In this document: positions 16,775 to 25,941 of the stretch, piece by piece
How positions within the stretch are numbered: position 1 is the first letter of the stretch
How the letters are laid out: every line of letters begins with the position of its first letter
DNA from: UBA1181 sp963654355
GTDB lineage: Bacteria; Bacteroidota; Bacteroidia; Bacteroidales; Paludibacteraceae
Length of the DNA stretch: 64,000 bases
Reading direction: 5' to 3'
Assembly (NCBI GenBank): GCA_963654355.1
Contig: CAVKBM010000004.1
Span: forward strand, 13,336-77,335
Notes under the pieces: generated by a model
The model's database searches: none
Told to the model about the DNA's origin: nothing
The model's input: only the letters and a program-made list of their open reading frames with translations
Program-made: the position numbers and the translations under genes

Positions 16775-16810
16775 AAAAAAAAGAAAGGTCTCACAATTTC
16801 TTGCGAGACC
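16775..16810 (-). terminator. Attenuator 1 terminator
   Basis: On the minus strand GGTCTCGCAA and TTGTGAGACC form a 10-bp stem (one G-U pair) closed by a GAAA tetraloop (16787-16810). It is followed by TTTCTTTTTTTT. It sits between leader peptides 1 and 2. Confidence 0.9.
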
Positions 16811-16854
16811 CATATCTTATTTCTTGACCTTCAATTTAAGAATCAGAATCCCGC
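16803..16854 (-). promoter_or_regulatory. Attenuator 1 antiterminator
   Basis: GCGGGATTC (16846-16854) can pair over 9 bp, three of them G-U, with GGGTCTCGC (16803-16811), which contains most of the 5' arm of terminator 1. The first strand begins three bases after the stop codon of leader peptide 1, where a terminating ribosome would cover it. Confidence 0.75.
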
Positions 16855-16856
16855 TC

Positions 16857-16913
16857 TTACCTTCTAAAAAAGTAAAAGTAAAAATAGAAATATGTAAAGA
16901 AACATTTTTTCAT
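16857..16913 (-). CDS. Phe/Tyr leader peptide 1
   Basis: This 18-codon ORF encodes MKKCFFTYFYFYFYFFRR, with seven Phe and four Tyr in twelve consecutive positions (5-16). It lies about 17 bases after the predicted transcription start and just ahead of the antiterminator and terminator of attenuator 1. It is the expected design for a ribosome-stalling sensor of charged tRNA-Phe and tRNA-Tyr. It belongs to the pheA-DAHP synthase/chorismate mutase transcript. The alternating Phe and Tyr codons mean that shortage of either amino acid should relieve termination. Confidence 0.9.
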   Translation of the reverse strand: MKKCFFTYFYFYFYFFRR

Positions 16914-16937
16914 CTTCTGATTTCTTTTTTGACACCG

Positions 16938-16971
16938 CAAAGTTAAAGCGATTTTTTCATACTTTGCAAGG
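16938..16971 (-). promoter_or_regulatory. Promoter of the pheA attenuator leader
   Basis: On the minus strand CCTTG (16967-16971) and TAACTTTG (16938-16945) are separated by 21-22 bp, matching the Bacteroidetes -33/-7 pattern. The predicted start near 16930 gives a short leader before peptide 1. Confidence 0.7.
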
Positions 16972-16985
16972 TAAGCACCGTTTTT

Positions 16986-17891
16986 TTATGCATCTATTGT
17001 GAAAAATTCTCCTTGAACCTCTAAATGGACTTTCATTCCATGGGGCAAAGCCAAATTCTCAGCCACATGTCCAACTGGAAAGTTAAACACGATAGGTATT
17101 TCACGGTCTCCTACCGCAGAAAGAATAATCTCTTCGATATTCTGTCCGAACGAGGGATCGGCATCGATATTGGTAAATTGACCGACTATCAAAGCATTGA
17201 TTTCATTGAATACACCAGACAGACGTAGGTTTTGCACCATTCGATCAATATGATACAACCGTTCGGAGAGGTCTTCTATGAAGAGAATTTTCCCTTTTGG
17301 ACGCAAAGCGTAAGGAGTACCTTGCAATGCATACAGAAGAGAGAGGTTTCCGCCCACCAACTCGCCCGTGGCATAACCACTTCGGTTGTAGTCTGCTTTC
17401 TCATTTGAATACGACACATAATGGATGCGTTCACCAAAGAGTAGTTTTCGGAGCGATTCTACCGCCTCAACGTTATCATCAGCATGTGCAATGGCTTTTG
17501 CCATCACGGCGTGAGCCGAAACAATGTTCTCGTCAAAAAAGCGAGCATGTAAAGCGGTGATGTCGCTAAATCCAATCAACCACTTAGGATGCTGACGAAT
17601 GCCATCAAAACGAAGCCTGTCAACGATGCGCACCGCTCCATAGCCTCCCCTGCCACAAAGAATGGCGGAAAAATCAGGAGAATCCATAGCCCACTGCAAA
17701 TCTGCCAAGCGTTCCTCATCAGTGCCTGAAAATCTGCCACAACGACCTTTCGCTGTTCTTCCTAAGATAGGGTGCAGTCCCCATCCACGAAGTGTTTCAC
17801 AAGCGCCATCAATCAATTCGGGTTCTACTGCACCAGAAGGCGAGACAATCGCCACGCGGTCGCCTCGCCTCAGATATTGCGGTATGATCAT
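16986..17891 (-). CDS. LD-carboxypeptidase (peptidase family S66)
   Basis: This 301-residue enzyme of the S66 family removes the terminal D-Ala from murein tetrapeptides during recycling. The nucleophile Ser lies in LIGFSDITALHARFF near residue 109. The acidic residue is in ILFIEDLSERLYHIDRM and the His in FPVGHVAENLALPHG. The Gly-rich region CGRGGYGAVR is typical. There is no signal peptide, so it acts in the cytoplasm. Its ATG overlaps the stop of the YqeY gene by one base (TAATG), so the two are coupled. It is the last gene downstream of ftsZ, an understandable addition to the cell wall operon. Confidence 0.9.
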   Translation of the reverse strand: MIIPQYLRRGDRVAIVSPSGAVEPELIDGACETLRGWGLHPILGRTAKGRCGRFSGTDEERLADLQWAMDSPDFSAILCGRGGYGAVRIVDRLRFDGIRQHPKWLIGFSDITALHARFFDENIVSAHAVMAKAIAHADDNVEAVESLRKLLFGERIHYVSYSNEKADYNRSGYATGELVGGNLSLLYALQGTPYALRPKGKILFIEDLSERLYHIDRMVQNLRLSGVFNEINALIVGQFTNIDADPSFGQNIEEIILSAVGDREIPIVFNFPVGHVAENLALPHGMKVHLEVQGEFFTIDA

Positions 17892-18340
17892 TACGCCAAC
17901 AATGATTTCACCTTGTCCGAAATGGCTTTACCTTCAGCCTTACCAGCCAACCGTTTCGAAGCCACTCCCATCACTTTACCCATCTCTTTGGCAGATGTTG
18001 CACCTACCTCGGCGATAATTTCCTTCACGACAGAAGTCAACTCCTCATCGCTCATCTGCGCAGGAAGGTACGTCTCAATAGAGGCCGCCTCGGCCAGCTC
18101 GTTGTCTGCAAGATCCTGACGGTTTTGCTCTACGAAGATAGCAGCAGACTCCTTGCGTTGTTTCACCATCTTCTGAATAATCTTAATGGCAGCCTCGTCG
18201 GTCAACTCGTCACTAGCTCCCTTGGCAGTTTTAGCCTCCAAGAATTCTTTTTTCACACCTCTCAAAGCCTCTAAGCGCACTTTATCGTGTGCCTTCATCG
18301 CAGCTTTTATATCTTCGCTTACTTGATCAAATAATGACAT
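17891..18340 (-). CDS. GatB/YqeY domain-containing protein
   Basis: This 149-residue YqeY-family protein is almost entirely helical (SLFDQVSEDIKAAMKAHDKVRLEALRGVKKEF, then TDEAAIKIIQKMVKQRKESA). YqeY resembles the tRNA-binding tail of the amidotransferase subunit GatB; its own function is not settled. It starts 37 bases after the ftsZ stop and overlaps the LD-carboxypeptidase start by one base, so it is part of the extended division operon. Confidence 0.92.
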   Translation of the reverse strand: MSLFDQVSEDIKAAMKAHDKVRLEALRGVKKEFLEAKTAKGASDELTDEAAIKIIQKMVKQRKESAAIFVEQNRQDLADNELAEAASIETYLPAQMSDEELTSVVKEIIAEVGATSAKEMGKVMGVASKRLAGKAEGKAISDKVKSLLA

Positions 18341-18377
18341 AACACAACTATTTTTACATTAACAAAATTCGCACTAA

Positions 18378-19877
18378 CTAATCAACATTATTATGAAGGA
18401 AAGAATTATTATCATCCATTTCCAAGTCATCGCCTTGCTTCATAGAATAAGCAGACGTCCCATCGTTAGAAACAGAGAAATTAGATAATGTTTCTGCTTG
18501 TCCCTCGTCTTCATCATCAAAATTCATGAGTTCAGTTGGCATACCCGAAGAGGCTACAGCCGTGTTACTCTCCTGACTTCCATTAGCACGCTTCTTTCCA
18601 CCATAAATTGCATTCAAGAGTTCATCTGGATTTGTTTCTTTTTCCGTATGAACTGGCTTTGTTCTCTGCTGCGAATGAGTGTAGGTTGGAGTTGTTGGGC
18701 GAGCTGGTTCAGACGGTCTGTAAGCTTCTTCTACAGGTTTTTCAACAACATTGTAGGTGGGTTGAGCAGCAGGACGAGGTTGCTCCACCTCACGAGAAGA
18801 CTGGCGAGAAGACGTAACGTTACCCTTTTGAATCTCCGTAGTATTCTTAGTTTTCATATTTAGTAAGTTGTCGATACAATCAATAGGGAAACCAGTAGCC
18901 ACAACCAAAACACGAAGTTCATCCTCTTGTAAATTCTTCTCGTCAATTGTATATCCCCAAATAACATTGCAATTCTCATTGTTTTGAATTCTGTCCTCAA
19001 TAAACTCAGAGATAGTCTCCAACTCTTCAATTGTCAATTCATTCTTTCCACAAGAGATATTGAAAATCAAACTTTTTGCACCTCTTAAATCAGAAGAAAG
19101 AAGCAATGGTGACTCTAATGCCTCAGCAATGGCATCCATAGCACGACCCTTTCCTGTATGCGGATTCGAGAAGCCCATAATAGCATTTCCACTATCTGTC
19201 ATGGAGGTACGCACATCGTTCAAATCTACATTGACGGCGCCATGGATGGTGATCAACTCTGCAATGCCCTTTGCCGCCATAGACATAACGTCGTTTGCAT
19301 AGTTAAAAGCCTCAGACACTTTACATTCTCTCCATATATCTCTGATTTTATCCGTACTTACAACAATCAAGCTATCGGTAACAGCAGACATTTCTTTCAC
19401 ACCTTCCATAGCCTGCAACAAGCGTGGCTTTCCTTCAAATTTGAATGGAATCTCAACAATTCCAATCGTCAAAATCCCCATTTCTTTCGCCAAGCGCGCA
19501 ATGACAGGAGCAGCTCCCGTACCAGTTCCGCCACCCATACCTGCTGTGATGAAGACCATTTCCGTATCTTTCTTCAACATTTCGGTTACCGCTTCAATAG
19601 TACTTTCTGCAGCCTCTCTTCCTTTTTCTGGTTTATTACCCGCGCCTAATCCATCATTTCCTAATTGGATCTTATTAGGAATCGGAGAGTTCCGAAGCGA
19701 CTGTAAATCTGTATTGCATATTACGAAATCGACATTTGCAATTCCTTGTTCATACATATGATTGACGGCATTCGTACCTGCGCCTCCCACGCCAATCACC
19801 TTAATCAAGGTTCGATTTTCTGAAATATTACCTTCTAAATTTACACTCGGTTCAAAAATACTTTCATTTAAATCCAT
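18378..19877 (-). CDS. ftsZ: Cell division protein FtsZ
   Basis: This 499-residue tubulin homologue forms the cytokinetic ring. The GTPase core covers about 15-335, with IGVGGAGTNAVNHM, the tubulin signature GMGGGTGTGAAPV and the T7-loop region NVDLNDVRTSM. A long low-complexity linker rich in Pro, Arg, Thr and Glu follows (about 345-470), then a short acidic tail ending NNSFLHNNVD. The linker is longer than in E. coli, as usual in Bacteroidetes. It lies 25 bases after ftsA in the dcw operon. Confidence 0.97.
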   Translation of the reverse strand: MDLNESIFEPSVNLEGNISENRTLIKVIGVGGAGTNAVNHMYEQGIANVDFVICNTDLQSLRNSPIPNKIQLGNDGLGAGNKPEKGREAAESTIEAVTEMLKKDTEMVFITAGMGGGTGTGAAPVIARLAKEMGILTIGIVEIPFKFEGKPRLLQAMEGVKEMSAVTDSLIVVSTDKIRDIWRECKVSEAFNYANDVMSMAAKGIAELITIHGAVNVDLNDVRTSMTDSGNAIMGFSNPHTGKGRAMDAIAEALESPLLLSSDLRGAKSLIFNISCGKNELTIEELETISEFIEDRIQNNENCNVIWGYTIDEKNLQEDELRVLVVATGFPIDCIDNLLNMKTKNTTEIQKGNVTSSRQSSREVEQPRPAAQPTYNVVEKPVEEAYRPSEPARPTTPTYTHSQQRTKPVHTEKETNPDELLNAIYGGKKRANGSQESNTAVASSGMPTELMNFDDEDEGQAETLSNFSVSNDGTSAYSMKQGDDLEMDDNNSFLHNNVD

Positions 19878-19902
19878 TGTTTTTGATATTATTTAGTTAA
19901 TA

Positions 19903-21264
19903 TTAGAATTGATCTGACTCTTTACTCGTGTCTTCCGAAAAAATCAAGTCCAGAAAAGTATGTTGGATCGCAATTTTTCCTTTTTTGACCATTTCTTTTA
20001 AACCGCTACTCTTCTTTTGCCTCTTTTTCTTAGGCTCTTCAGCCGTCTTAGGTTCCTCAACGATTTTCTGTTCCACAATTTCGTCAAAACGTAAGGAATG
20101 ACCTTTATTTCCCATCAACAAGCCTAAAACAGCCGACATATATCGTGCCTGCTTTTGTCTTTTCCTAAAAATATCTATTGACCCCAATCGGACATTCACG
20201 CCCAACACCTCCTGTGCCTTTTGTGCGCAAAAGCGAAGATTTGATCCGCCCCCCGTTAGAACAACTAATCCAACATTTTTTCCCCACACAGTCTGATTTT
20301 TTGCTTTCTCCACAGAATTGAAAAGAGCCTCAACTCTTTTCTCAACGATATTAGCGATAACCCATCTTTCAAACTCACGAGAGGTTCCATTTATCGTCTG
20401 ATGAAAATTTTCATTTTCTTCCCATGCGGCCACAGCACAGCTCTGTTCCTTGATTTTCTTTGCAATATCTCTTGGAATTTGCAGTTCACAAAGGTCGTCC
20501 GTTATTCTTTCACTTCCTTTAGGCAACTCTACCAGATACTTCATTTCTCTGTCTTTAAATACAGAAACAGAAGTTACTTGTGCACCAAAGTTGACCAAAA
20601 GCACGCCATTTTCCTTCTCCTCCCGACTTAAGACGATATCAGAAACTGACTTCGCAGATAGAACAAACTCACAATTCTTTATATGTGCGCCGCGATCTAT
20701 GCATTCTCTTATTTTCTCCGTCAATCCTTTCTTTATCCATATATTTTGGAACTCCACTTTTATGTGTTCACATATCATTCCCACTGGTTTTTTTGCTTCA
20801 AGACCATCAACCAAATATCGAGAAGGAAGCGCCGTATAGAAAACGAAATCTTTATCTTGAGCCTGACAACGTCGATTATTCTCCTCGCACATCTCATCAA
20901 TGGTAGATTCAAGAATCTCAGAGTCGCCTAAATATCTTTCAATAGTAGACATTGTCGCCTGCGTGCGTCCCGCTGAAATATTAACATACACCTTTTCAAT
21001 AGACATCGTATGCTTTTCGGGGAAACAATTCTGATCTTTTAAAATATTTGTGATTCTATTTTCCAATTTTTTCAGCAGTCTTCCTATATGTAAAGCAGCA
21101 TCGTTGAGATTAACGATTATGCCCTCCTTAACGCCTCCAGACGGTTCTTCCTCTGTTGCAATGACTACTAATCCTTTTTCATTTTTATACCCTGCAGCCG
21201 CTTTGAAAAGGGAACTTCCTAAATCCAAAGCCACTGATATTATATCGAAATTAAAATTATTCAT
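19903..21264 (-). CDS. ftsA: Cell division protein FtsA
   Basis: This 453-residue actin-fold ATPase anchors FtsZ to the membrane. The phosphate-1 motif is ALDLGSSLFKAAAG near residue 12, and the adenosine motif is VVLTGGGSNLRF near 345. A basic, amphipathic C-terminal stretch (KKKRQKKSSGLKEMVKKGK, then HTFLDLIFSED) is the probable membrane target. It lies between ftsQ and ftsZ in the usual order. Confidence 0.95.
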   Translation of the reverse strand: MNNFNFDIISVALDLGSSLFKAAAGYKNEKGLVVIATEEEPSGGVKEGIIVNLNDAALHIGRLLKKLENRITNILKDQNCFPEKHTMSIEKVYVNISAGRTQATMSTIERYLGDSEILESTIDEMCEENNRRCQAQDKDFVFYTALPSRYLVDGLEAKKPVGMICEHIKVEFQNIWIKKGLTEKIRECIDRGAHIKNCEFVLSAKSVSDIVLSREEKENGVLLVNFGAQVTSVSVFKDREMKYLVELPKGSERITDDLCELQIPRDIAKKIKEQSCAVAAWEENENFHQTINGTSREFERWVIANIVEKRVEALFNSVEKAKNQTVWGKNVGLVVLTGGGSNLRFCAQKAQEVLGVNVRLGSIDIFRKRQKQARYMSAVLGLLMGNKGHSLRFDEIVEQKIVEEPKTAEEPKKKRQKKSSGLKEMVKKGKIAIQHTFLDLIFSEDTSKESDQF

Positions 21265-21288
21265 TGTTTCTTTTCTGTTTTTTATTTG

Positions 21289-22035
21289 CTATTTCTTCGT
21301 ACAAACAATTTGGCCATCAAACTCAAGGTTTATCACCTTGTAGTTATTCCAACCGATTTTATTAAAACCCTTTGTGTATAGCGTTAAGAGTTTATTGAGT
21401 TTCTTTTCGTACCCTGTTAATGTGCCTAAGCGAATAATTTGGTTACCCACCCGAGGCACAAGGACGACGACACCACGCGCGTCGACGTCAATCTGCTCGA
21501 TGAAGGCATTCCAAAATTCATTTTCATAGAGGTATAAAGCGAACTTATACAGGTCGCCCTTCGCCAGCGCCTTGCTGATATGTCCGGTTGCGATTGGCAC
21601 GTATGCTGCGAACCTCTCCGCCACCTGCGTGAGTGCCCCCTCGCGATCGACATAGTAATTAGACTGGCCCGTCATGACTCTAAGGATTGGCTCTCGCTGC
21701 ATTATCACCACCCGAGCCTTGCCCGAAGGGGTGAAATAGCACTCCGCCTTTTTAATTCTCGACTTTGACTCTAACATTTTTTCTATCTGAGCCAAGTTCG
21801 TGAAATGAGCCGTTATTCCCTCAATTTTAACATCGCTGCCTCTCAATAGTTTAAGGACCTCTCTATCTGTGACAAAACGTAACTCCAGACTATCTGCCAC
21901 TGTCACTTCACATCTTGTACATATCCTATATTTATAGGAATCGGCATAGAGAACGACAGAAGCAGAGACATAAACGATTATCGCAACAATAACCGTCAGA
22001 GTCGCTATTTTTTTCCAATCGATTTTCTTTGCCAT
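21289..22035 (-). CDS. ftsQ: Cell division protein FtsQ/DivIB
   Basis: This 248-residue bitopic protein has a short cytoplasmic N-terminus, one transmembrane helix (about 10-30, ATLTVIVAIIVYVSASVVLY) and a periplasmic part with a POTRA-like segment (RFVTDREVLKLLRGSDVKIEG). A beta domain follows (IKKAECYFTPSGKARVVIMQREPILRV). It links the early and late divisome together with FtsL. It starts 75 bases after murC and precedes ftsA by 24, in the conserved dcw order. Confidence 0.93.
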   Translation of the reverse strand: MAKKIDWKKIATLTVIVAIIVYVSASVVLYADSYKYRICTRCEVTVADSLELRFVTDREVLKLLRGSDVKIEGITAHFTNLAQIEKMLESKSRIKKAECYFTPSGKARVVIMQREPILRVMTGQSNYYVDREGALTQVAERFAAYVPIATGHISKALAKGDLYKFALYLYENEFWNAFIEQIDVDARGVVVLVPRVGNQIIRLGTLTGYEKKLNKLLTLYTKGFNKIGWNNYKVINLEFDGQIVCTKK

Positions 22036-22109
22036 CTTTTCTTACTTCGTTTTTCTTTGATTAACAATGTGGGGTCAATTATAATGATAGTGATAGAGAG
22101 TTTTTTACG

Positions 22110-23489
22110 CTAATCTAATTCGAACCTCCTTTCTAATGTTTTTTTGATTTGTGGAACTAATAAATCTAAATCACCCGCGCCCACCATCATCAACACATCA
22201 TAATCAGCCGTCGACGCCGAGGACACCAGCTCTTCCTTGCTCATCAATTTCTTATTCGCTGTCTGCACCTTATCCAACAGCCACTGCGACGTGATGCCTG
22301 GAATAGGTTGCTCGCGTGCAGGATAGATGTCTAACAAAATCAATTCATCTACACAGGAAAGGACGGAAGCAAACTCGTCTGCCAAATCACGCGTGCGTGT
22401 GTAGAGATGAGGTTGAAAGACAACCGTGAGCTTTCTGTTCGGATAGAGTCGACGGATGCCATCAATGCTCGACTTAATCTCTTGTGGATGGTGTGCATAA
22501 TCGTCTAAAAAGACTATCTTATCTGTTTTGATGTGAAAATCAAATCGGCGTTGCACCCCACGATAGGAGGCGATACCTTTTCTGAGTTCATCTTCCTTCA
22601 CACCGTTGAGCCATGCAATAGCCATTGCAGCCACTGCATTTTCAATGTTCACATAAACAGGAACACCTAATTGAATATTTTTAATTGTCTCTCTTAAAGC
22701 CACAAAATCAAAAACGATTTCACCGTTTCCTATACGGATATTGTCGGCATGGAAATTTCCCTCCTCAATCGAATAGGTATAGAGGGAAACACCATTTTGC
22801 AACTGTGGACGAATAGGAAGATCTTTCTTCATCAACAAAGCGCCACCTGGACGAATCAACGAAGAGAACTGTTCAAACCCATGACGATAAGCCTCAACTG
22901 TGCCGTAAACATCCAAATGGTCAGCATCCACAGCCGTGATGACTGCCATATAGGGAGACAAAGTCAAGAACGAGTAATCGTATTCGTCTGCCTCAATCAC
23001 TACCAAATCGCTCTTATCTGAAATCAACAAATTCTTTTCGTAATTCTTTGATATTCCACCTAAGAAAGCACTGCAATCTATGGAAGAGTTATGCAAGAGA
23101 TGCGCTAACATAGTCGAAGTAGTAGTCTTTCCATGTGTTCCAGAGACACACAGACCTCGTTCCGAACGAGTAACCTCACCCAACTGCACCGAACGCTTCC
23201 GCACGTCAAAACCATTTTTCAAAAACCATTCCATCTCACTCATCGTCAGAGGTACGGCAGGAGTATAGACCACCTGAGTGTGCAAGGCATCTCTGAAATC
23301 CCCAGGAATTTGCCGCACATCATCAACATAATGCACAGGAATACCTTCTGCCTCCAACGCTTTTGTTAGTTCCGATGGAGTGCGGTCGTAACCAGCCACC
23401 TTGTACCCTTTTGCATTGAAATAACGTGCCAAGGCACTCATTCCAATGCCGCCAATGCCTAAGAAGAATATGTTTTTCTTACTGTTCAT
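22110..23489 (-). CDS. murC: UDP-N-acetylmuramate--L-alanine ligase MurC
   Basis: This 459-residue Mur ligase adds L-Ala to UDP-MurNAc. The N-terminal Rossmann domain begins FFLGIGGIGMSALARY; the ATP loop is GTHGKTTT (117-124). The central DEYDYSFLTLSP and C-terminal DDYAHHPQEIKSSI (ligase motif) follow. Length and order are normal. It follows murG by 18 bases. Confidence 0.97.
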   Translation of the reverse strand: MNSKKNIFFLGIGGIGMSALARYFNAKGYKVAGYDRTPSELTKALEAEGIPVHYVDDVRQIPGDFRDALHTQVVYTPAVPLTMSEMEWFLKNGFDVRKRSVQLGEVTRSERGLCVSGTHGKTTTSTMLAHLLHNSSIDCSAFLGGISKNYEKNLLISDKSDLVVIEADEYDYSFLTLSPYMAVITAVDADHLDVYGTVEAYRHGFEQFSSLIRPGGALLMKKDLPIRPQLQNGVSLYTYSIEEGNFHADNIRIGNGEIVFDFVALRETIKNIQLGVPVYVNIENAVAAMAIAWLNGVKEDELRKGIASYRGVQRRFDFHIKTDKIVFLDDYAHHPQEIKSSIDGIRRLYPNRKLTVVFQPHLYTRTRDLADEFASVLSCVDELILLDIYPAREQPIPGITSQWLLDKVQTANKKLMSKEELVSSASTADYDVLMMVGAGDLDLLVPQIKKTLERRFELD

Positions 23490-23507
23490 CTCGCTTATGA
23501 ATTCATC

Positions 23508-24611
23508 CTATTTCGTTACCAATTTCAACACCTCGTCTGCTATGCGGTCTGCAGAATCCAACTGCGCCAGGTTCTTCGCTTCTTTTCCTATAGATTGAAG
23601 TTTTTCTCCGTCTTGAATCAACGACAAAGCTTCGTCCACTAAATGTTCAACAGCATTGGAATCTGGTATCATCACGGCCGCTCCAACATTTGCCAAAGCC
23701 TGCGCATTTTTCGTCTGATGATCTTCTGCGACATTAGGAGATGGAACCAAAATAGACGGTTTTCCTAATAAACAGAGTTCTGAAATTGAACTCGCACCAG
23801 CACGCGAAATAACAAGATCAGCTACGGAATAAGCATAATCCATACGTTTCACAAAATCGGTGACTACTATATTGGGGAGTTTCTTTCCTTCAATCTGTTT
23901 TTTTATATTCTCAAAATAGTATTTTCCTGTCTGCCAAATCACTTGGACACCACTATCGTTGAGTTTCTCTAAACCTGCCAAGATACTTTGGTTGATAGTC
24001 CTAGCGCCCAAACTACCGCCAACAATCAAGAGCGTCTTCTTATCTGATGAAAAATTGAAAGAACGGAAAGCGTCATCAGATTTAGCAGGCACTTCTAAGA
24101 AATCCTGGCGAACTGGGTTACCGGTCAACAAGATAGACTCGGCAGGAAAGAAACGGTCCATGTGTTCGTAGGCGACACAAATCCGCTTTGCTTTCTTAGC
24201 CAACAGCTTATTTGTCACCCCAGCATAAGAGTTTTGTTCCTGCAAGAGTGTCGGAATACCCAACTTATTCGCAGCATAGAGTGTCGGTCCACTTGCATAG
24301 CCCCCCACACCAATGACAACATCAGGGGCAAAGTTTTTCACAATTTTCTTCGCCATCTTAATGCTACGAAACAACTTTCGCAACACCTCTATGTTTTTAA
24401 AGAGGTTTTTACGATTAAAACCCGCTACGGGAAGTCCCTTGATGTCATACCCTGCTGAAGGAACTTTCTCCATCTCCATTCTACCCTCCGCACCTACAAA
24501 AAGGAACTGGGCATCTGGACATTTTTTCTTCAAAGCATTAGCAATCGAAATGGCTGGAAATATATGTCCTCCCGTGCCACCGCCACTGACTATAAATTTC
24601 AAATTTGCCAT
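23508..24611 (-). CDS. murG: UDP-N-acetylglucosamine--lipid pyrophosphoryl-undecaprenol GlcNAc transferase MurG
   Basis: This 367-residue GT28 glycosyltransferase makes lipid II from lipid I at the inner face of the membrane. The N-terminal loop is SGGGTGGHIFPAISIA, the acceptor side has GVGGYASGPTL, and the donor site has ISRAGASSISELCLLGKPSILVPSP. It follows ftsW by seven bases. Confidence 0.97.
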   Translation of the reverse strand: MANLKFIVSGGGTGGHIFPAISIANALKKKCPDAQFLFVGAEGRMEMEKVPSAGYDIKGLPVAGFNRKNLFKNIEVLRKLFRSIKMAKKIVKNFAPDVVIGVGGYASGPTLYAANKLGIPTLLQEQNSYAGVTNKLLAKKAKRICVAYEHMDRFFPAESILLTGNPVRQDFLEVPAKSDDAFRSFNFSSDKKTLLIVGGSLGARTINQSILAGLEKLNDSGVQVIWQTGKYYFENIKKQIEGKKLPNIVVTDFVKRMDYAYSVADLVISRAGASSISELCLLGKPSILVPSPNVAEDHQTKNAQALANVGAAVMIPDSNAVEHLVDEALSLIQDGEKLQSIGKEAKNLAQLDSADRIADEVLKLVTK

Positions 24612-24618
24612 ACTCGTT

Positions 24619-25896
24619 TTATTCTTTTGTTATTTCTTCTTTTTCTTTTTTTCGAACTGCTGTTGTAGCGCTTCGTTTTTCCTTTTCCCCATTCTCCATT
24701 GATTCACGGCTTATCATCAAGATGATGCCAAAATAGACACTCGTAATTAAAATAGATGTTCCTCCTCTGCTGAAGAGAGGCAACGGCTGACCAGAAACAG
24801 GGAACAACCCCACAGCAATGTAGACATTAACCAACACTTGTATCAACAGTGAAAACGCTAAACCTAACGCTGTGAGCGACTGAAACACAGACCTGCATTG
24901 TTCTCTCACCATCACACCTACTCGATAGAGGAAGGCCAAATAGAGAATGAGAACCAAAAAAGCGAGTACTCCCCACTCCTCAACAATAATGGAATAGACA
25001 AAATCAGCGTACGCCAATGGAAGAACGTCTCGTTGAATACTATTTCCAATACCTAAACCGAACCATTTCCCGTTTGCCACCGCTATCTTAGCATAATCTT
25101 CCTGACGAGTCTTGTCTTCTATTTTGTAATGTTCGTCATGCGGACGACTATCATCAAAGAAATGGACAATACGATTACGCCACGTTGTAATTCGATGAAG
25201 CTTTGACGTAACGACAGACTCCGTCTTCGCCAAAGCAGGATCAGACTCATCGCTTGTTGCGCCTAATATCATAATGCCCGCCAGTGCTAACCCAGCAAGT
25301 ACCACTGCAATACCAGAAATCTTCACTAACAACTTCACCGACACTCTTCCCAAAACCAGCATCACGAAACAAATCATAAGAAAGAGGAGACACATTGAGA
25401 GGTTCTCGCGAAAAATCAAGGCTACTGGAATGACAACGATCATAAAATAACGCCAAATACCGCTATCGGGTGTGTTTGTCCCTTTCTCGCCTGTGTTCTT
25501 GCTCAACGCATTCGCCAACATCAAGATAGTAGTTACTTTCGCCACCTCTGATGGTTGGAATCGGAGTCCTCCAAACGAAATCCAACGTGTTGCTCCATTG
25601 GTTGACTGTCCGATGACAAAGGTCAAAGCCAACAACAGCAAACCGAATAAGTACATAAGCAACGTGCAACGGTCAACCCACTTGAACGGTATTCTATGAA
25701 TCACCCACGCTATCGCAAACCCCATCAAAAGAAAGCCGAAATGTTGCCAAACAGGGTCATAGAACGAGGAAGTGGATCGGTGAGCCAACGAACTTGATGC
25801 ACTATACATCACCAAAGTAGACAAGATAATCATCAAGGCGAAGATGACCCAGATGATCTTATCTCCTTTAAAGTATGTATCGAAAAACTTGCGCAT
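24619..25896 (-). CDS. ftsW: Septal peptidoglycan glycosyltransferase FtsW
   Basis: This 425-residue SEDS protein has about ten transmembrane segments. Family motifs include GATRWISFGGLRFQPSEVAK and, near the end, FPVSGQPLPLFSRGGTSILI. SEDS proteins polymerise lipid II together with a class B penicillin-binding protein, here FtsI from the same operon. A charged tail rich in Lys and Glu ends the protein. Confidence 0.96.
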   Translation of the reverse strand: MRKFFDTYFKGDKIIWVIFALMIILSTLVMYSASSSLAHRSTSSFYDPVWQHFGFLLMGFAIAWVIHRIPFKWVDRCTLLMYLFGLLLLALTFVIGQSTNGATRWISFGGLRFQPSEVAKVTTILMLANALSKNTGEKGTNTPDSGIWRYFMIVVIPVALIFRENLSMCLLFLMICFVMLVLGRVSVKLLVKISGIAVVLAGLALAGIMILGATSDESDPALAKTESVVTSKLHRITTWRNRIVHFFDDSRPHDEHYKIEDKTRQEDYAKIAVANGKWFGLGIGNSIQRDVLPLAYADFVYSIIVEEWGVLAFLVLILYLAFLYRVGVMVREQCRSVFQSLTALGLAFSLLIQVLVNVYIAVGLFPVSGQPLPLFSRGGTSILITSVYFGIILMISRESMENGEKEKRSATTAVRKKEKEEITKE

Positions 25897-25941
25897 CTAT
25901 TCCTTTAATTGACTTCGTTTATCTATCTACAATCGTTTTTT

